In this document: positions 17,691 through 25,995 of the stretch, piece after piece
How the letters are laid out: every line of letters begins with the position of its first letter
Numbering within the stretch: position 1 is the first letter of the stretch
Assembly: GCA_002305685.1 (NCBI GenBank)
Contig: DBQB01000002.1
Span: 1-40,336 of the forward strand
Direction of reading: 5' to 3'
Source: Ruminococcaceae bacterium UBA1405
GTDB lineage: Bacteria; Bacillota; Clostridia; Oscillospirales; Ruminococcaceae
Length of the DNA: 40,336 nucleotides
The notes under the pieces: model-generated
What the model was told of the DNA's origin: nothing
The model's input: the letters and a program-made list of their open reading frames with translations, nothing else
Database searches by the model: none
Program-made: the position numbers and the translations under genes

Positions 17691-19182
17691 ACAGAATGAT
17701 ACAGATCAGCCCCGAACACCCTTCGTTGATGATACGCTCGATGGTTTCCTGAAGTTTTACCCGCGCATCTCCTGGCATCCGGTACAGCTTGTTGTGCAGC
17801 CCTTCATTGACCAGATCATGCAGCGATTTGCCAAAGATATTGGATTCCCAGATTTTTTGTGGGCTTTCCTCGAATTCTCCCATCAGATAGTTGACCAGCT
17901 CCTCCGATTGCTTTTCGCTGCCCACGATGGGAGCCACCTCGGTGGTGATATCCGCCCGCATCATATGGATAGAAGGCGCGGAAGCCTTTAACCGGATCCC
18001 ATAGCGTCCCCCTTGCCGGATGATCTCCGGTTCCTCCAAATGCAGTTCCTCCAGCGAGGGCATCACAATCCCGTATCCGGTGGCGTTTACCTCCTCCAAA
18101 GCGCCTTTGATCTTTTCATAGGACCGCTTCATCTCCGCAAGCTCCATCAGGCAAGGCATCAGCTGTTCCTCCGAATGGATATCCAGCCCGGTCTTTTCCT
18201 CAATCACCTGATAGAGAAGCTGGCTGGGGATAGAGACTTCCACATTGGCTGAACCCTTTCCAGGATCGATTGCGCTGACATGGGTATGGCGGATATACTC
18301 GCAGCCCTCCATCTGCTCAAACTCCCGCCGGATGCTGCTGATATGGCTGATCCTTGACGCACATTCCCCAATGGCCGAGTAAACGGCGCTTTTGAGCCAG
18401 TGATCTTTCTCCAGCGCCACCAGCCATTTGGGAATATCAAAGGAGATCTCCCGCACCGGAAACTGATAGAGCACTTTTGTCAAAATCTCCCGGATATCCT
18501 CCTCGCCCAGATCCAGACAGTTGACCGCCTCTACTGGTACGCCATACTTTTCCTCCAGATACTGGCGTAACTCCCGATTCTGCTGGCTGTGGGGGTCCAC
18601 ACAGTTGAGCAACACGACGAAGGGCTTGTCGAGTTCCTGCAGCTCGCCGATCACCCGCTCCTCCGCCTCCTCATATTCACTGCGGGGGATATCGCTGATA
18701 GACCCATCGGTGGTCACCACCAGTCCGATGGTGGAGTGCTCGGTAATTACCTTGCGGGTACCAATCTCCGCTGCCATATTAAACGGGATTTCCTGGGTAA
18801 ACCAGGGGGTCATTACCATGCGTGGCAGCTCATTTTCCACATACCCGATGGCGCTGGGGACAATATATCCCACGCAGTCGATGAGCCGCACCGACGCTTT
18901 GGCGCTGTCGTCCACCGTGATCTGTACCGCTTCCTCCGGGATAAACTTGGGTTCGGTGGTCATAATGGTGCGGCCAGCCGCGGATTGGGGCAGTTCATCC
19001 ACCATCCGTTCCCGCTGGAGGGAATTTTCCATGTGGGGCAGCACCAACGTCTCCATAAAACGCTTAATCAAGGTGGATTTCCCGGTTCGGACCGGTCCCA
19101 CCACGCCAATATAGATATCGCCGCCGGTACGGCTGGCGATGTCCTTATAGACAGTCTCCTGTTGTTCCATTACCATTGCCAT
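17689..19182 (-). CDS. spoIVA: Stage IV sporulation protein A, spore-coat morphogenetic ATPase
   Basis: SpoIVA polymerises on the forespore surface, using ATP hydrolysis, to build the base of the spore coat. This 497-residue protein aligns by eye along its whole length with the 492-residue Bacillus subtilis protein: KDIASRTGGDIYIGVVGPVR leads into the Walker A (GPVRTGKST, 29-37), followed by DELPQSAAGRTIMTTEPKF, RLIDCVGYIVP, EIGTRKVITEHSTIG, and the C-terminal EIIRQGGRYGIRLKASAPSI and ERIINEG...LICIIL. Several in-frame ATGs crowd the start. The one at 19182 is chosen because AAAGG lies 10 bases before it. It follows sipL on the same strand by 126 bases, so both are probably one mother-cell transcript. 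Confidence 0.96.
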   Translation of the reverse strand: MAMVMEQQETVYKDIASRTGGDIYIGVVGPVRTGKSTLIKRFMETLVLPHMENSLQRERMVDELPQSAAGRTIMTTEPKFIPEEAVQITVDDSAKASVRLIDCVGYIVPSAIGYVENELPRMVMTPWFTQEIPFNMAAEIGTRKVITEHSTIGLVVTTDGSISDIPRSEYEEAEERVIGELQELDKPFVVLLNCVDPHSQQNRELRQYLEEKYGVPVEAVNCLDLGEEDIREILTKVLYQFPVREISFDIPKWLVALEKDHWLKSAVYSAIGECASRISHISSIRREFEQMEGCEYIRHTHVSAIDPGKGSANVEVSIPSQLLYQVIEEKTGLDIHSEEQLMPCLMELAEMKRSYEKIKGALEEVNATGYGIVMPSLEELHLEEPEIIRQGGRYGIRLKASAPSIHMMRADITTEVAPIVGSEKQSEELVNYLMGEFEESPQKIWESNIFGKSLHDLVNEGLHNKLYRMPGDARVKLQETIERIINEGCSGLICIIL

Positions 19183-19308
19183 TGCAACCATGCCTTTCTG
19201 GCCGCTGCGTCTGTAGATACCGGACAGAAGCACCGGCCCACTTCAGTCGGTTTGTGCAAGAGGGCGCTTCTCTGCGAGGGCGCCACACCGCCACGGTTTT
19301 GCAGAATA

Positions 19309-20841
19309 TCAATAGGTCTCCACCATGGGAATCATCAGCATACGATTCTCATCGATCCATTCCTCCGTCAGATTGTTCTCCTCCATCACAGCCTCCATAG
19401 AGGTGTTGTACTGCCTGGCGATATCCCATACATTCTCCCCTTTGCGGGCAAAAAAGATGGTGAGCGCAGCGCTGCGCACCGGCTTGGGATGGGTTTCATC
19501 CACCGTGATTTCCGACACCGCACTGAAATTTTGAGAGATGGAGCGTTTGGCGGTAAAGCGAACGTCACAGACGATTTCCAGCTGATTGCCGTTGCGGTTG
19601 TGACCGATCCCTTCCAGCTGCGCCTGCGCTTCGCTGAGCTCTTCCCCCTGCTGCAAAGTCACCGGCATCCTCAGCTGCATATTCCGCTCAAAATAAAGCG
19701 GCGTCCCTTCGCCGTCACAGGCCAACAGAAAGAGGGTCATTTGACCGGCCAACTCGTGAGCCTGCTCGTCATATTGCGCATCCCCCATCTGCGCCCACAG
19801 CGAAATCAGATCTCCGGTGGCCTCGGGAGGAAGCTCCACCGAGAGATGCTGCTGGCGATGCTCATCCAAAAGCGCGGTAACCTGGCTGAGCGTCAGATTC
19901 GTCACCACCGAATCACAGGCATACCCGGTGGAATAACAATCCTCCGCCAGTGTCAGCTGCTGGTTTTCATACACCACCGCCCTGGCAAACATCAGCGCGG
20001 AAAGGGCCAACCTTTCCTCTCCTTCGCTCCCCTCATTTTTCAGCGTCACAATGATATCCGCCGGAATCAGAGACACCTGACAAACGCTCTGCTCCTGCAC
20101 GCCGTCCACATCCAGAATCTGGCTGACTGGAATTTGATACTGCATCTGCCCAGGAATCGCGCCCTCCTCCCCGGCTGGACGGTAAAGAATCTGTAGGCGC
20201 AGCTCTCCTTTGAGAATAATTTTTCCCGGAATGATCTTACACTCGATCAGCGAAGCATATCCATATACGTGCAGAATGCTTTCCACCGCCGGGGTTCCCG
20301 GTACCGGCTCCAACTCTTCCCGAATGGTAAAAGGACGATAAGCGCTTCCGGACAGCCGTGTCGCCGAAACGTTTTGACTTTTCAGACAGATCCCTAAGCC
20401 GGAAGCACCACTGACCACGTTCTGTTCCCGCTGTCCCAGTACCCGCAGATGTACCGTCACCGCCCCATGGATATCCACCCTTCTCTGACTCATAGCCCGG
20501 CAGTTGACGTAACTGAGGGTAGCCTGCGCCTCCACCACCGGACGCACCGGTGTTTCCCGCAGCTCCACCACCTTTTCAAAGGGATATTTCTGTTCATAGC
20601 AGGAAAGCTGCCCGTCCTCCGAAAGATAGTACAGCCGCACCGAAGCAGTTCCCTCCGCCTCCAGACGATCGCCGCTGAGCTGGGTGGAAAGGATAACCGG
20701 GGTTACGCTGCATTTGAGAATCTTTACCACATCGGGACAGTAATCCGGCAGTACCATATCGCATTCGATACCCTGTTCCAGAAAGCTGTCCAATATCGGC
20801 TGGGTCACCATGACAGTCTGTTTGCTCACTTCTAACGCCAT
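19309..20841 (-). CDS. sipL: SpoIVA-interacting protein SipL-like, DUF3794 and LysM domains
   Basis: This 510-residue protein consists of repeated DUF3794 (SipL/SPOCS) modules over about residues 30-450, beginning VTQPILDSFLEQGIECDMVLP, and a C-terminal LysM domain (FARKGENVWDIARQYNTSME to NRMLMIPM). SipL of Clostridioides difficile binds SpoIVA through its LysM domain and is needed for coat assembly; that role is inferred here. The adjacent spoIVA supports it. The ATG at 20841 has AAAGGAGAGG upstream, whereas a longer frame to 21024 would read through a terminator. There is no signal peptide, as expected for a mother-cell cytoplasmic protein. A sigma-E-like promoter lies 33 bases upstream. 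Confidence 0.88.
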   Translation of the reverse strand: MALEVSKQTVMVTQPILDSFLEQGIECDMVLPDYCPDVVKILKCSVTPVILSTQLSGDRLEAEGTASVRLYYLSEDGQLSCYEQKYPFEKVVELRETPVRPVVEAQATLSYVNCRAMSQRRVDIHGAVTVHLRVLGQREQNVVSGASGLGICLKSQNVSATRLSGSAYRPFTIREELEPVPGTPAVESILHVYGYASLIECKIIPGKIILKGELRLQILYRPAGEEGAIPGQMQYQIPVSQILDVDGVQEQSVCQVSLIPADIIVTLKNEGSEGEERLALSALMFARAVVYENQQLTLAEDCYSTGYACDSVVTNLTLSQVTALLDEHRQQHLSVELPPEATGDLISLWAQMGDAQYDEQAHELAGQMTLFLLACDGEGTPLYFERNMQLRMPVTLQQGEELSEAQAQLEGIGHNRNGNQLEIVCDVRFTAKRSISQNFSAVSEITVDETHPKPVRSAALTIFFARKGENVWDIARQYNTSMEAVMEENNLTEEWIDENRMLMIPMVETY

Positions 20842-20873
20842 ATCTGATTCCTCTCCTTTACCGGTTCTGCTCC

Positions 20874-20903
20874 AGTATATTCGTGGAAAGGACGAGATAT
20901 GTA
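20874..20903 (-). promoter_or_regulatory. Sigma-E-like promoter before sipL-spoIVA
   Basis: On the minus strand, TACATATC, a 14-base spacer and AATATACT match the known sigma-E pattern (MATATT, 13-15 bases, CATACAMT) at most positions. It sits just upstream of sipL. I see no good sigma-A promoter there. Confidence 0.45.
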
Positions 20904-20975
20904 CGCCAGAGAAAGAGACAGCAAAAACTTTTTCTCCAGCAATCCGCTTTTTGGCCCTGCGTAAGGCTGTATGCA

Positions 20976-21021
20976 AAAAAACCGAAGCTTTGGAGGATGG
21001 CTCCAAAAGCTTCGGTTTTTT
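20976..21021. terminator. Bidirectional terminator after the GH140-like gene
   Basis: AAAACCGAAGCTTTGGAG pairs with CTCCAAAAGCTTCGGTTTT around a GATGG loop. T tracts follow on both strands. It ends the minus-strand GH140-like transcript before the sipL promoter. Confidence 0.88.
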
Positions 21022-21077
21022 CATCTTTTCATCGTCTCACTAAAAATACTTTCTAACTGTGATGGGACTAGGCCAGT

Positions 21078-22427
21078 TCAGAGATAGGCGGCATCCTCAT
21101 CACACAGCACCAGCACCGTGTCGTTTTGTCCCAAGGCACGTCTGGCAGGGGTAAAGGTATGTACTCCGTGGTTTTCCAGGCATCCTGCAAAGCTGAATTT
21201 GCCGCTGGTGGGATCCATCCACCAAGTATTGATCCGCTTGCCGGAGAGCATTCCCAACTTTACATCAAAGGCCCGTCCGGTATAGTCGTAAAAGATGGCA
21301 AAATCCTTGCCGGCAAAGCAGGACACCCTGCGGTATTTCTCCCCCTCAAATCCTTCCAGCATCTGCTGGCAGGGTTCACCGGTCCAGTAAGGGAACCGCT
21401 CCATCAGCTCTTTGAGCAGCACCACCTGTCCCGAACCGGGATGATGGATGGCTTCATCCCAGTTACAGTCCGCTCCATAAGCCGGGGCATAGCAAGGCTT
21501 GAGAAACTGCATCACCGCATTGGAGCCGTAGGTAAACCCGCAGGCTCCGGCCAGCACCGACCAATAGGCATACCGGCGTACATCATGGTCCTGCCAAAAT
21601 CCCTCTTTGGGGTCGTGCAGCCCCTGGGGAATCTGTTCATAGGAGGGTTCCGCGTCCAGCGTGGGACGGATTACAGCGCGGCTGTGATCCCGCAGCACAT
21701 ATTTCCAGTTGTCCTCGCCAAACCAGTCGTCGGCTTTGCTCAGATCGTCCCAGCTCTTCAGATCCCGCTGGTCATACCGCCGATGTCCCGACTGGAACAT
21801 ATCCACATCCAACCAGCTGCGGTCCTGGAACCACTGGGAGGAGGAGGTCCGGCCAAAGGGATGATAGCAGATGATGCGCTCCGGATTGTATCCCCGAAGG
21901 ATCTGTGCCATGGCGTCCCATACTTCCGGATGTACATCGCCCCGCACATCTCCGCCCATAATCCAGATGATGTTGGGATATTTCTGGAAACGCTCTCCGA
22001 TAAAGTTGGCGTAGGCGGTAACATTGTTCATGTTAAGCCACTCGCCCTTGACAATGCTGCTGCCCCACACCGGCAGCAGTCCCATATATAGGCCCAGCTC
22101 TTCCGCCTTGGCAATGGCATATTCCACATGATCCCAGTAGGTATATTCCCCATCCACCAGAGGCTTGGTAAAGTCGGTATCCCCGGCCACAGCATGGTTG
22201 CCAAAATGATCGGTCTGGGGTACTGTGTGGACAAAGTCGGTCTGAATCACATTGAAGCCTTTATCCGCCCGGTTTTTCAGATAGGTATCCACATCCTCCC
22301 GGCTGCTTCTCTGGAGCATCAGCCAGGCGGTATCCCCCATCCAGTAGAAGGGAGTCTCCCCGTGAAACAGATATTTGTGGTTGTCACTGACGTGCAGTGG
22401 GCCGTACTCCCAAGGTTTCTTTCCCAT
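21078..22427 (-). CDS. GH140-like (DUF4038) glycosidase, candidate apiosidase
   Basis: This 449-residue protein has a TIM-barrel domain of the DUF4038/GH140 type (HGETPFYWMGDTAWLMLQR at 22-40) and a C-terminal beta-domain (about 350-445, ending ARRALGQNDTVLVLCDE) like the 'putative collagen-binding' domain usually paired with it. Candidate catalytic acids are Asp160 in IIWIMGGDVRGD and Glu260 or Glu264 in LDAEPSYEQIP. The founding GH140 activity is release of apiose from rhamnogalacturonan II. No signal peptide is present, so substrates must be imported. The ATG at 22427 has GGAGG ten bases before it. It is divergent from an operon that fits apiose breakdown, which strengthens the apiosidase reading; other pentosides remain possible. 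Confidence 0.8.
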   Translation of the reverse strand: MGKKPWEYGPLHVSDNHKYLFHGETPFYWMGDTAWLMLQRSSREDVDTYLKNRADKGFNVIQTDFVHTVPQTDHFGNHAVAGDTDFTKPLVDGEYTYWDHVEYAIAKAEELGLYMGLLPVWGSSIVKGEWLNMNNVTAYANFIGERFQKYPNIIWIMGGDVRGDVHPEVWDAMAQILRGYNPERIICYHPFGRTSSSQWFQDRSWLDVDMFQSGHRRYDQRDLKSWDDLSKADDWFGEDNWKYVLRDHSRAVIRPTLDAEPSYEQIPQGLHDPKEGFWQDHDVRRYAYWSVLAGACGFTYGSNAVMQFLKPCYAPAYGADCNWDEAIHHPGSGQVVLLKELMERFPYWTGEPCQQMLEGFEGEKYRRVSCFAGKDFAIFYDYTGRAFDVKLGMLSGKRINTWWMDPTSGKFSFAGCLENHGVHTFTPARRALGQNDTVLVLCDEDAAYL

Positions 22428-22483
22428 CTTTAAAAATCCTCCTAAATTTTTAATCAATCAGTAAAAGCCCTGTTTCTTCCTTC

Positions 22484-22511
22484 ATTATAGCAAACCATCC
22501 GTTAAAGTCAA
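22484..22511 (-). promoter_or_regulatory. Promoter of the GH140-like gene
   Basis: On the minus strand, TTGACT (22506-22511), a 16-base spacer and TATAAT (22484-22489) lie 57 bases upstream of the start. Confidence 0.75.
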
Positions 22512-22561
22512 CAATATCGACAAAATTCCATCTATATTATACACAAAGCTGGGAAAATCTC

Positions 22562-22591
22562 TTGACGTTGCCCCTTTTTATGTGTTACTAT
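22562..22591 (+). promoter_or_regulatory. Promoter of the transketolase-kinase-isomerase operon
   Basis: TTGACG (22562-22567), an 18-base spacer and TACTAT (22586-22591) precede the operon. The -35 boxes of the two divergent promoters are about 50 bases apart, so one regulator could control both. A run of ATTTAAAT-like sequence follows at about 22602-22630. Confidence 0.65.
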
Positions 22592-22666
22592 AAATACAAA
22601 GATTTAAAAAATTTAAATAAAATTTAATTTACCCTCACTGTCTATTAGTGGTATCAACAAGGAAGG

Positions 22667-23509
22667 ATGATCGATTTGGATAACAACATCATTCACAGCC
22701 TGGAAATCACCGCCTGCCGTCGAAGGATCGATATCGTTAACATGATCTATCACGCCAAAACCGGCCATATCGGCGGAAGCCTTTCCAGCGTCGATCTTCT
22801 CACAGCGCTGTACTATCATGTGATGGATCTGGAGAAAATCAAGGCGAAATCTCCTGACCGCGATCGCTTTGTGCTCAGCAAAGGTCACAGTGTGGAAGGC
22901 TTTTATGCAATCTTGGCGGACTGCGGCTTTTTCCCAAAGGAAGAACTGTCCACCTACGCTCAGTTCCACACCCGCCTGGCCTGTCATCCCACCAGTAAGG
23001 TTCCCGGCGTGGAGGTTTGCACCGGTTCGCTGGGACATGGACTTCCGGTAGCCGTAGGTATGGCCCTGGGAATGCAGCGGGATGGCTCCGGTGGCCATGT
23101 GTATGTGGTAATGGGCGATGGCGAACAGGCGGAAGGCTCCGTCTGGGAGGCCGCTATGGCAGGTCCTACCTATCATCTGGACAATCTCACTGCCATTGTG
23201 GATCGCAACCATCTGCAAATCAGCGGCAACACCGAAAATGTAATGTGCCTGGAGCCTTTGGCAGACCGGTATCGCGCTTTTGGTTGGAATGTTGTGGAAA
23301 TCTGCGGGAACGACTTTTCTCAGATGATCCCTGCCCTTACCACACAGGTTCCTGGCAAGCCCACCGCCATTATCTCGGATACCATCAAAGGTAAAGGCGT
23401 CTCCTTCATGGAAAATCTGGCCGCCTGGCATCACAAGGTTCCCACGGAAGAACAGTATCACCAGGCGATCGATGAACTCAACGCCCATCTGCAACAGCTG
23501 ACCAAATAG
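22667..23509 (+). CDS. Transketolase, N-terminal (TPP-binding) subunit, candidate apulose-4-phosphate transketolase subunit A
   Basis: This 280-residue protein is the N-terminal half of a split transketolase. Motifs are AKTGHIGGSLSSVDLL (30-45), LSKGH (70-74), GSLGHGLPVAVGMALG (120-135) and the thiamine-diphosphate motif GDGEQAEGSVWE ending near LTAIVDRN (150-181). It works with the next gene product. The operon also encodes a kinase and an isomerase and is divergent from a GH140-like gene, as expected if the donor ketose is apulose-4-phosphate. Generic pentose transketolase activity is the alternative. The ATG at 22667 directly abuts AAGGAAGG, too close for normal initiation; a TTG at 22676 has an 8-base spacing and may be the true start. 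Confidence 0.88.
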   Translation: MIDLDNNIIHSLEITACRRRIDIVNMIYHAKTGHIGGSLSSVDLLTALYYHVMDLEKIKAKSPDRDRFVLSKGHSVEGFYAILADCGFFPKEELSTYAQFHTRLACHPTSKVPGVEVCTGSLGHGLPVAVGMALGMQRDGSGGHVYVVMGDGEQAEGSVWEAAMAGPTYHLDNLTAIVDRNHLQISGNTENVMCLEPLADRYRAFGWNVVEICGNDFSQMIPALTTQVPGKPTAIISDTIKGKGVSFMENLAAWHHKVPTEEQYHQAIDELNAHLQQLTK

Positions 23510-23528
23510 GAAGGAGAGTAAATTCTAT

Positions 23529-24476
23529 ATGAATACATCCGCAAAAGGTTCCTGCCGCCGCGCCTTTACCGATACCCTTTGTGAGCTGGCCCCCATCTAT
23601 CCCCAGCTCAATGCTGTTACCACCGATGCTCGTGGCTCCGTTACTTTGGAGCGATTTGCCCAGGAATTTCCGCAGCAGTTTGTGGAGATGGGCATCGCCG
23701 AACAGGACGCTGTCTCTGTCTCCGCAGGCCTGGCCCTGACCGGAAAAAATGTGTTTGTCTGCGGTCCCGCCTGTTTTCTCACCACCCGCAGCCTGGAACA
23801 GGTAAAGGTGGATGTGGCATACAACCATACCAACGTTAAGGTGGTGGGGGTCAGCGGTGGTCTCAGTTACGGCCCGTTGGGTGCAACCCATACCACCGTA
23901 ACCGATGTCGCCCAGATTCGCTGCATCTTTAATATGATGGTGCTGCTTCCCTGTGACGCCGCCCAAACCAAGGCCCTGACCCGTCAGCTGGCCGAAATGA
24001 CCGGCCCCGCCTATATGCGGATGGGACGCGGAGATGTCTATGATGTATATACTCCCGACGCCACCTTCACCATCGGCAAGGCCAATCAGCTTCGGGAAGG
24101 CACCGATCTGACCATCATCGCCTGCGGCGAGATGGTGTGGTACGCTTTGCAGGCTGCCGAAAAGCTGAGCGCCCAGGGAATTCACGCCCGGGTGCTGGAT
24201 ATGTTCACCGTCAAGCCCTTGGACCGGGAAGCTGTTTTGAAAGCAGCCCAGGAAACCGGCTGCATCCTTACCGTGGAGGAACACAGCATCTACGGCGGTC
24301 TGGGCGGCGCTGTTGCGGAGCTGCTGATCCAGAACCATCCCGTTCCCATGAAGATTATGGGACTGCCGGATGAAGATATCATTCTGGGCAACTCCCAGGA
24401 GCTGTTTACCTATTATGGCATCGACGGCGACGGCATCTGCAAAGGAGCGCTGGAACTGCTCAAACAAAAACGCTAG
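23529..24476 (+). CDS. Transketolase, C-terminal subunit, candidate apulose-4-phosphate transketolase subunit B
   Basis: This 315-residue protein is the second half of the split transketolase, carrying the pyrimidine-binding and C-terminal domains. VEMGIAEQDAVSVSAGLAL (52-70) contains Glu58, the conserved acid that activates thiamine diphosphate. The C-terminal domain follows from about residue 185 (GTDLTIIACGEMVWYAL, EEHSIYGGLGGAVAELL). It begins 19 bases after the first subunit with AAGGAG ten bases before the ATG, so the two are made together. Split transketolases are widespread and not all are pentose-phosphate enzymes; association with a sugar kinase and isomerase points to a dedicated catabolic role. 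Assignment to apulose-4-phosphate is inference from the neighbourhood. Confidence 0.88.
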   Translation: MNTSAKGSCRRAFTDTLCELAPIYPQLNAVTTDARGSVTLERFAQEFPQQFVEMGIAEQDAVSVSAGLALTGKNVFVCGPACFLTTRSLEQVKVDVAYNHTNVKVVGVSGGLSYGPLGATHTTVTDVAQIRCIFNMMVLLPCDAAQTKALTRQLAEMTGPAYMRMGRGDVYDVYTPDATFTIGKANQLREGTDLTIIACGEMVWYALQAAEKLSAQGIHARVLDMFTVKPLDREAVLKAAQETGCILTVEEHSIYGGLGGAVAELLIQNHPVPMKIMGLPDEDIILGNSQELFTYYGIDGDGICKGALELLKQKR

Positions 24477-24492
24477 GAAAGGGGCTTTGCAC

Positions 24493-25971
24493 GTGCAGTA
24501 CATACTTTCCATCGATCAAAGCACCTCCGGTACCAAGGCCCTGCTTTTTGACCAGCAGGGCGCCCTGGTGGGGCGGGCAGATCTTCCTCACCGGCAGATC
24601 ATCCATCCCAACGGCTATGTGGAGCACGACGGATTGGAGATTTATCAAAATGTCATCGGCAGCGCCAAAAAGCTGCTATCCGAAACCGGCATATCCCCCG
24701 ATGCCATTGCCGCCATCGGCATCAGCAACCAGCGGGAAACCGCCATTGTCTGGGATAAAACCACCGGCATTCCGGTGAGCAACGCCGTGGTATGGCAGTG
24801 CGGACGGGGCGCGGCCATCTGTCAACAGCTGGAGCAGGAAGGATTTGCCCCTATGGTTCAGCGCGCCACTGGTCTCCCCCTCTCCCCCTATTTTTCCGCC
24901 GCCAAAATCAGCTGGATTGTTCAGAATGTGCCCGGCGTTCGGGAAAAGATGGAAAAAGGTGACCTTTGCGCCTCCACCATCGACAGCTGGCTGCTCTGGA
25001 AGCTCACCGGCGGAAGATCCTTCCGCACCGATTATTCCAACGCTTCCCGTACCCAACTGTTTAACATCCACACCCTGCGCTGGGATGAACAGATCTGCGA
25101 AGCGTTCGGTTTGTCTCCTGCTATGCTGCCGCAGGTTTGTGATTCCGACAGCTTCTTTGGGGAAACCGATTTTGAAGGTCTGTTCCCCCATCCGATTCCC
25201 ATCCGCGGGATGTTGGGGGATTCCCACGCCGCACTGTTCGGACAGGGCTGCATCCAGCCCGGAACCGGTAAGGCTACCTATGGCACCGGTTCATCGGTGA
25301 TGATCAACATTGGAGAAAAGCCGGTTGCTTCCAAAAACGGACTGGTCACCTCCCTGGCCTGGGGTATGCAGGGAAAGGTAAACTATGTGCTGGAAGGAAA
25401 CATCAACTACACCGGCGCTGTCACCAAATGGCTGGTAGAGGATCTGGAACTGATCGCCTCCTCCAAAGAATCCGGCATCATCGCCGCTTCCATCGACAGT
25501 ACCGAGGGCGTTTATCTGGTCCCTGCCTTCACCGGTCTGGGAGCCCCCTACTGGGACAGTGATTGCCGGGCTGTTATCTGCGGGATGAACCGCACCACCA
25601 AAAAGGCCCACATCGTTCGGGCAGCGGAGGAAGCCATCGCCTATCAGATCACCGATATTGTTTCCATCGCAACTGGCGAGGATCACGTTCCCCTAAAGGT
25701 ACTCAACTGCGACGGAGGACCCACACGGGATCATTTCCTGATGCAGTTCCAGGCGGATATGCTCCGTATTCCTCTCAATGTTCCGGCAATCGAGGAGCTC
25801 TCCGGCGCGGGAGCCGCTTATGCTGCCGGTATCTCCTCCGGTCTTTATTCCATGGAACAACTGATGCAGCTGCGACAAATTACAACCTATCTGCCCAAGA
25901 TGCCTTCGGAGCAGCGAGAGAAACTTTACAGCGGTTGGAAAGCCGCCGTCTCCTCCATCCTCACAAAATAA
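24493..25971 (+). CDS. FGGY-family sugar kinase (glycerol-kinase-like), candidate apulose kinase
   Basis: This 492-residue carbohydrate kinase starts at a GTG with GGAAAGGGG about nine bases upstream; the first residues are then MQYILSIDQSTSGTK. It follows the GlpK pattern closely: ISNQRETAIVWDK, YVEHDGLEIY, RTQLFNIHTLRWDE, GDSHAALFGQGC, KATYGTGSSVMINIG, and VPAFTGLGAPYWDSD with IVRAAEEAIAYQ. These are the ATP and polyol sites of FGGY kinases. By similarity alone it would be called glycerol kinase. The operon (split transketolase before, FucI-type isomerase 24 bases after, GH140-like gene divergent) argues instead for a ketopentose kinase such as apulose kinase. It starts 16 bases after the previous stop. 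Confidence 0.85.
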   Translation: MQYILSIDQSTSGTKALLFDQQGALVGRADLPHRQIIHPNGYVEHDGLEIYQNVIGSAKKLLSETGISPDAIAAIGISNQRETAIVWDKTTGIPVSNAVVWQCGRGAAICQQLEQEGFAPMVQRATGLPLSPYFSAAKISWIVQNVPGVREKMEKGDLCASTIDSWLLWKLTGGRSFRTDYSNASRTQLFNIHTLRWDEQICEAFGLSPAMLPQVCDSDSFFGETDFEGLFPHPIPIRGMLGDSHAALFGQGCIQPGTGKATYGTGSSVMINIGEKPVASKNGLVTSLAWGMQGKVNYVLEGNINYTGAVTKWLVEDLELIASSKESGIIAASIDSTEGVYLVPAFTGLGAPYWDSDCRAVICGMNRTTKKAHIVRAAEEAIAYQITDIVSIATGEDHVPLKVLNCDGGPTRDHFLMQFQADMLRIPLNVPAIEELSGAGAAYAAGISSGLYSMEQLMQLRQITTYLPKMPSEQREKLYSGWKAAVSSILTK

Positions 25972-25995
25972 TAAAACAGAAAAGGAGAATTTTTT

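Noticed and set aside
18589..20196. Plus-strand open frame of 535 codons
   Set aside because: It crosses both spoIVA and sipL in antisense and encodes no known motif.
24493..25971. Plain glycerol kinase call for the FGGY kinase
   Set aside because: Sequence motifs allow it, but there is no glycerol facilitator or glycerol-3-phosphate dehydrogenase nearby, and the operon points to a ketose. Kept only as the alternative.
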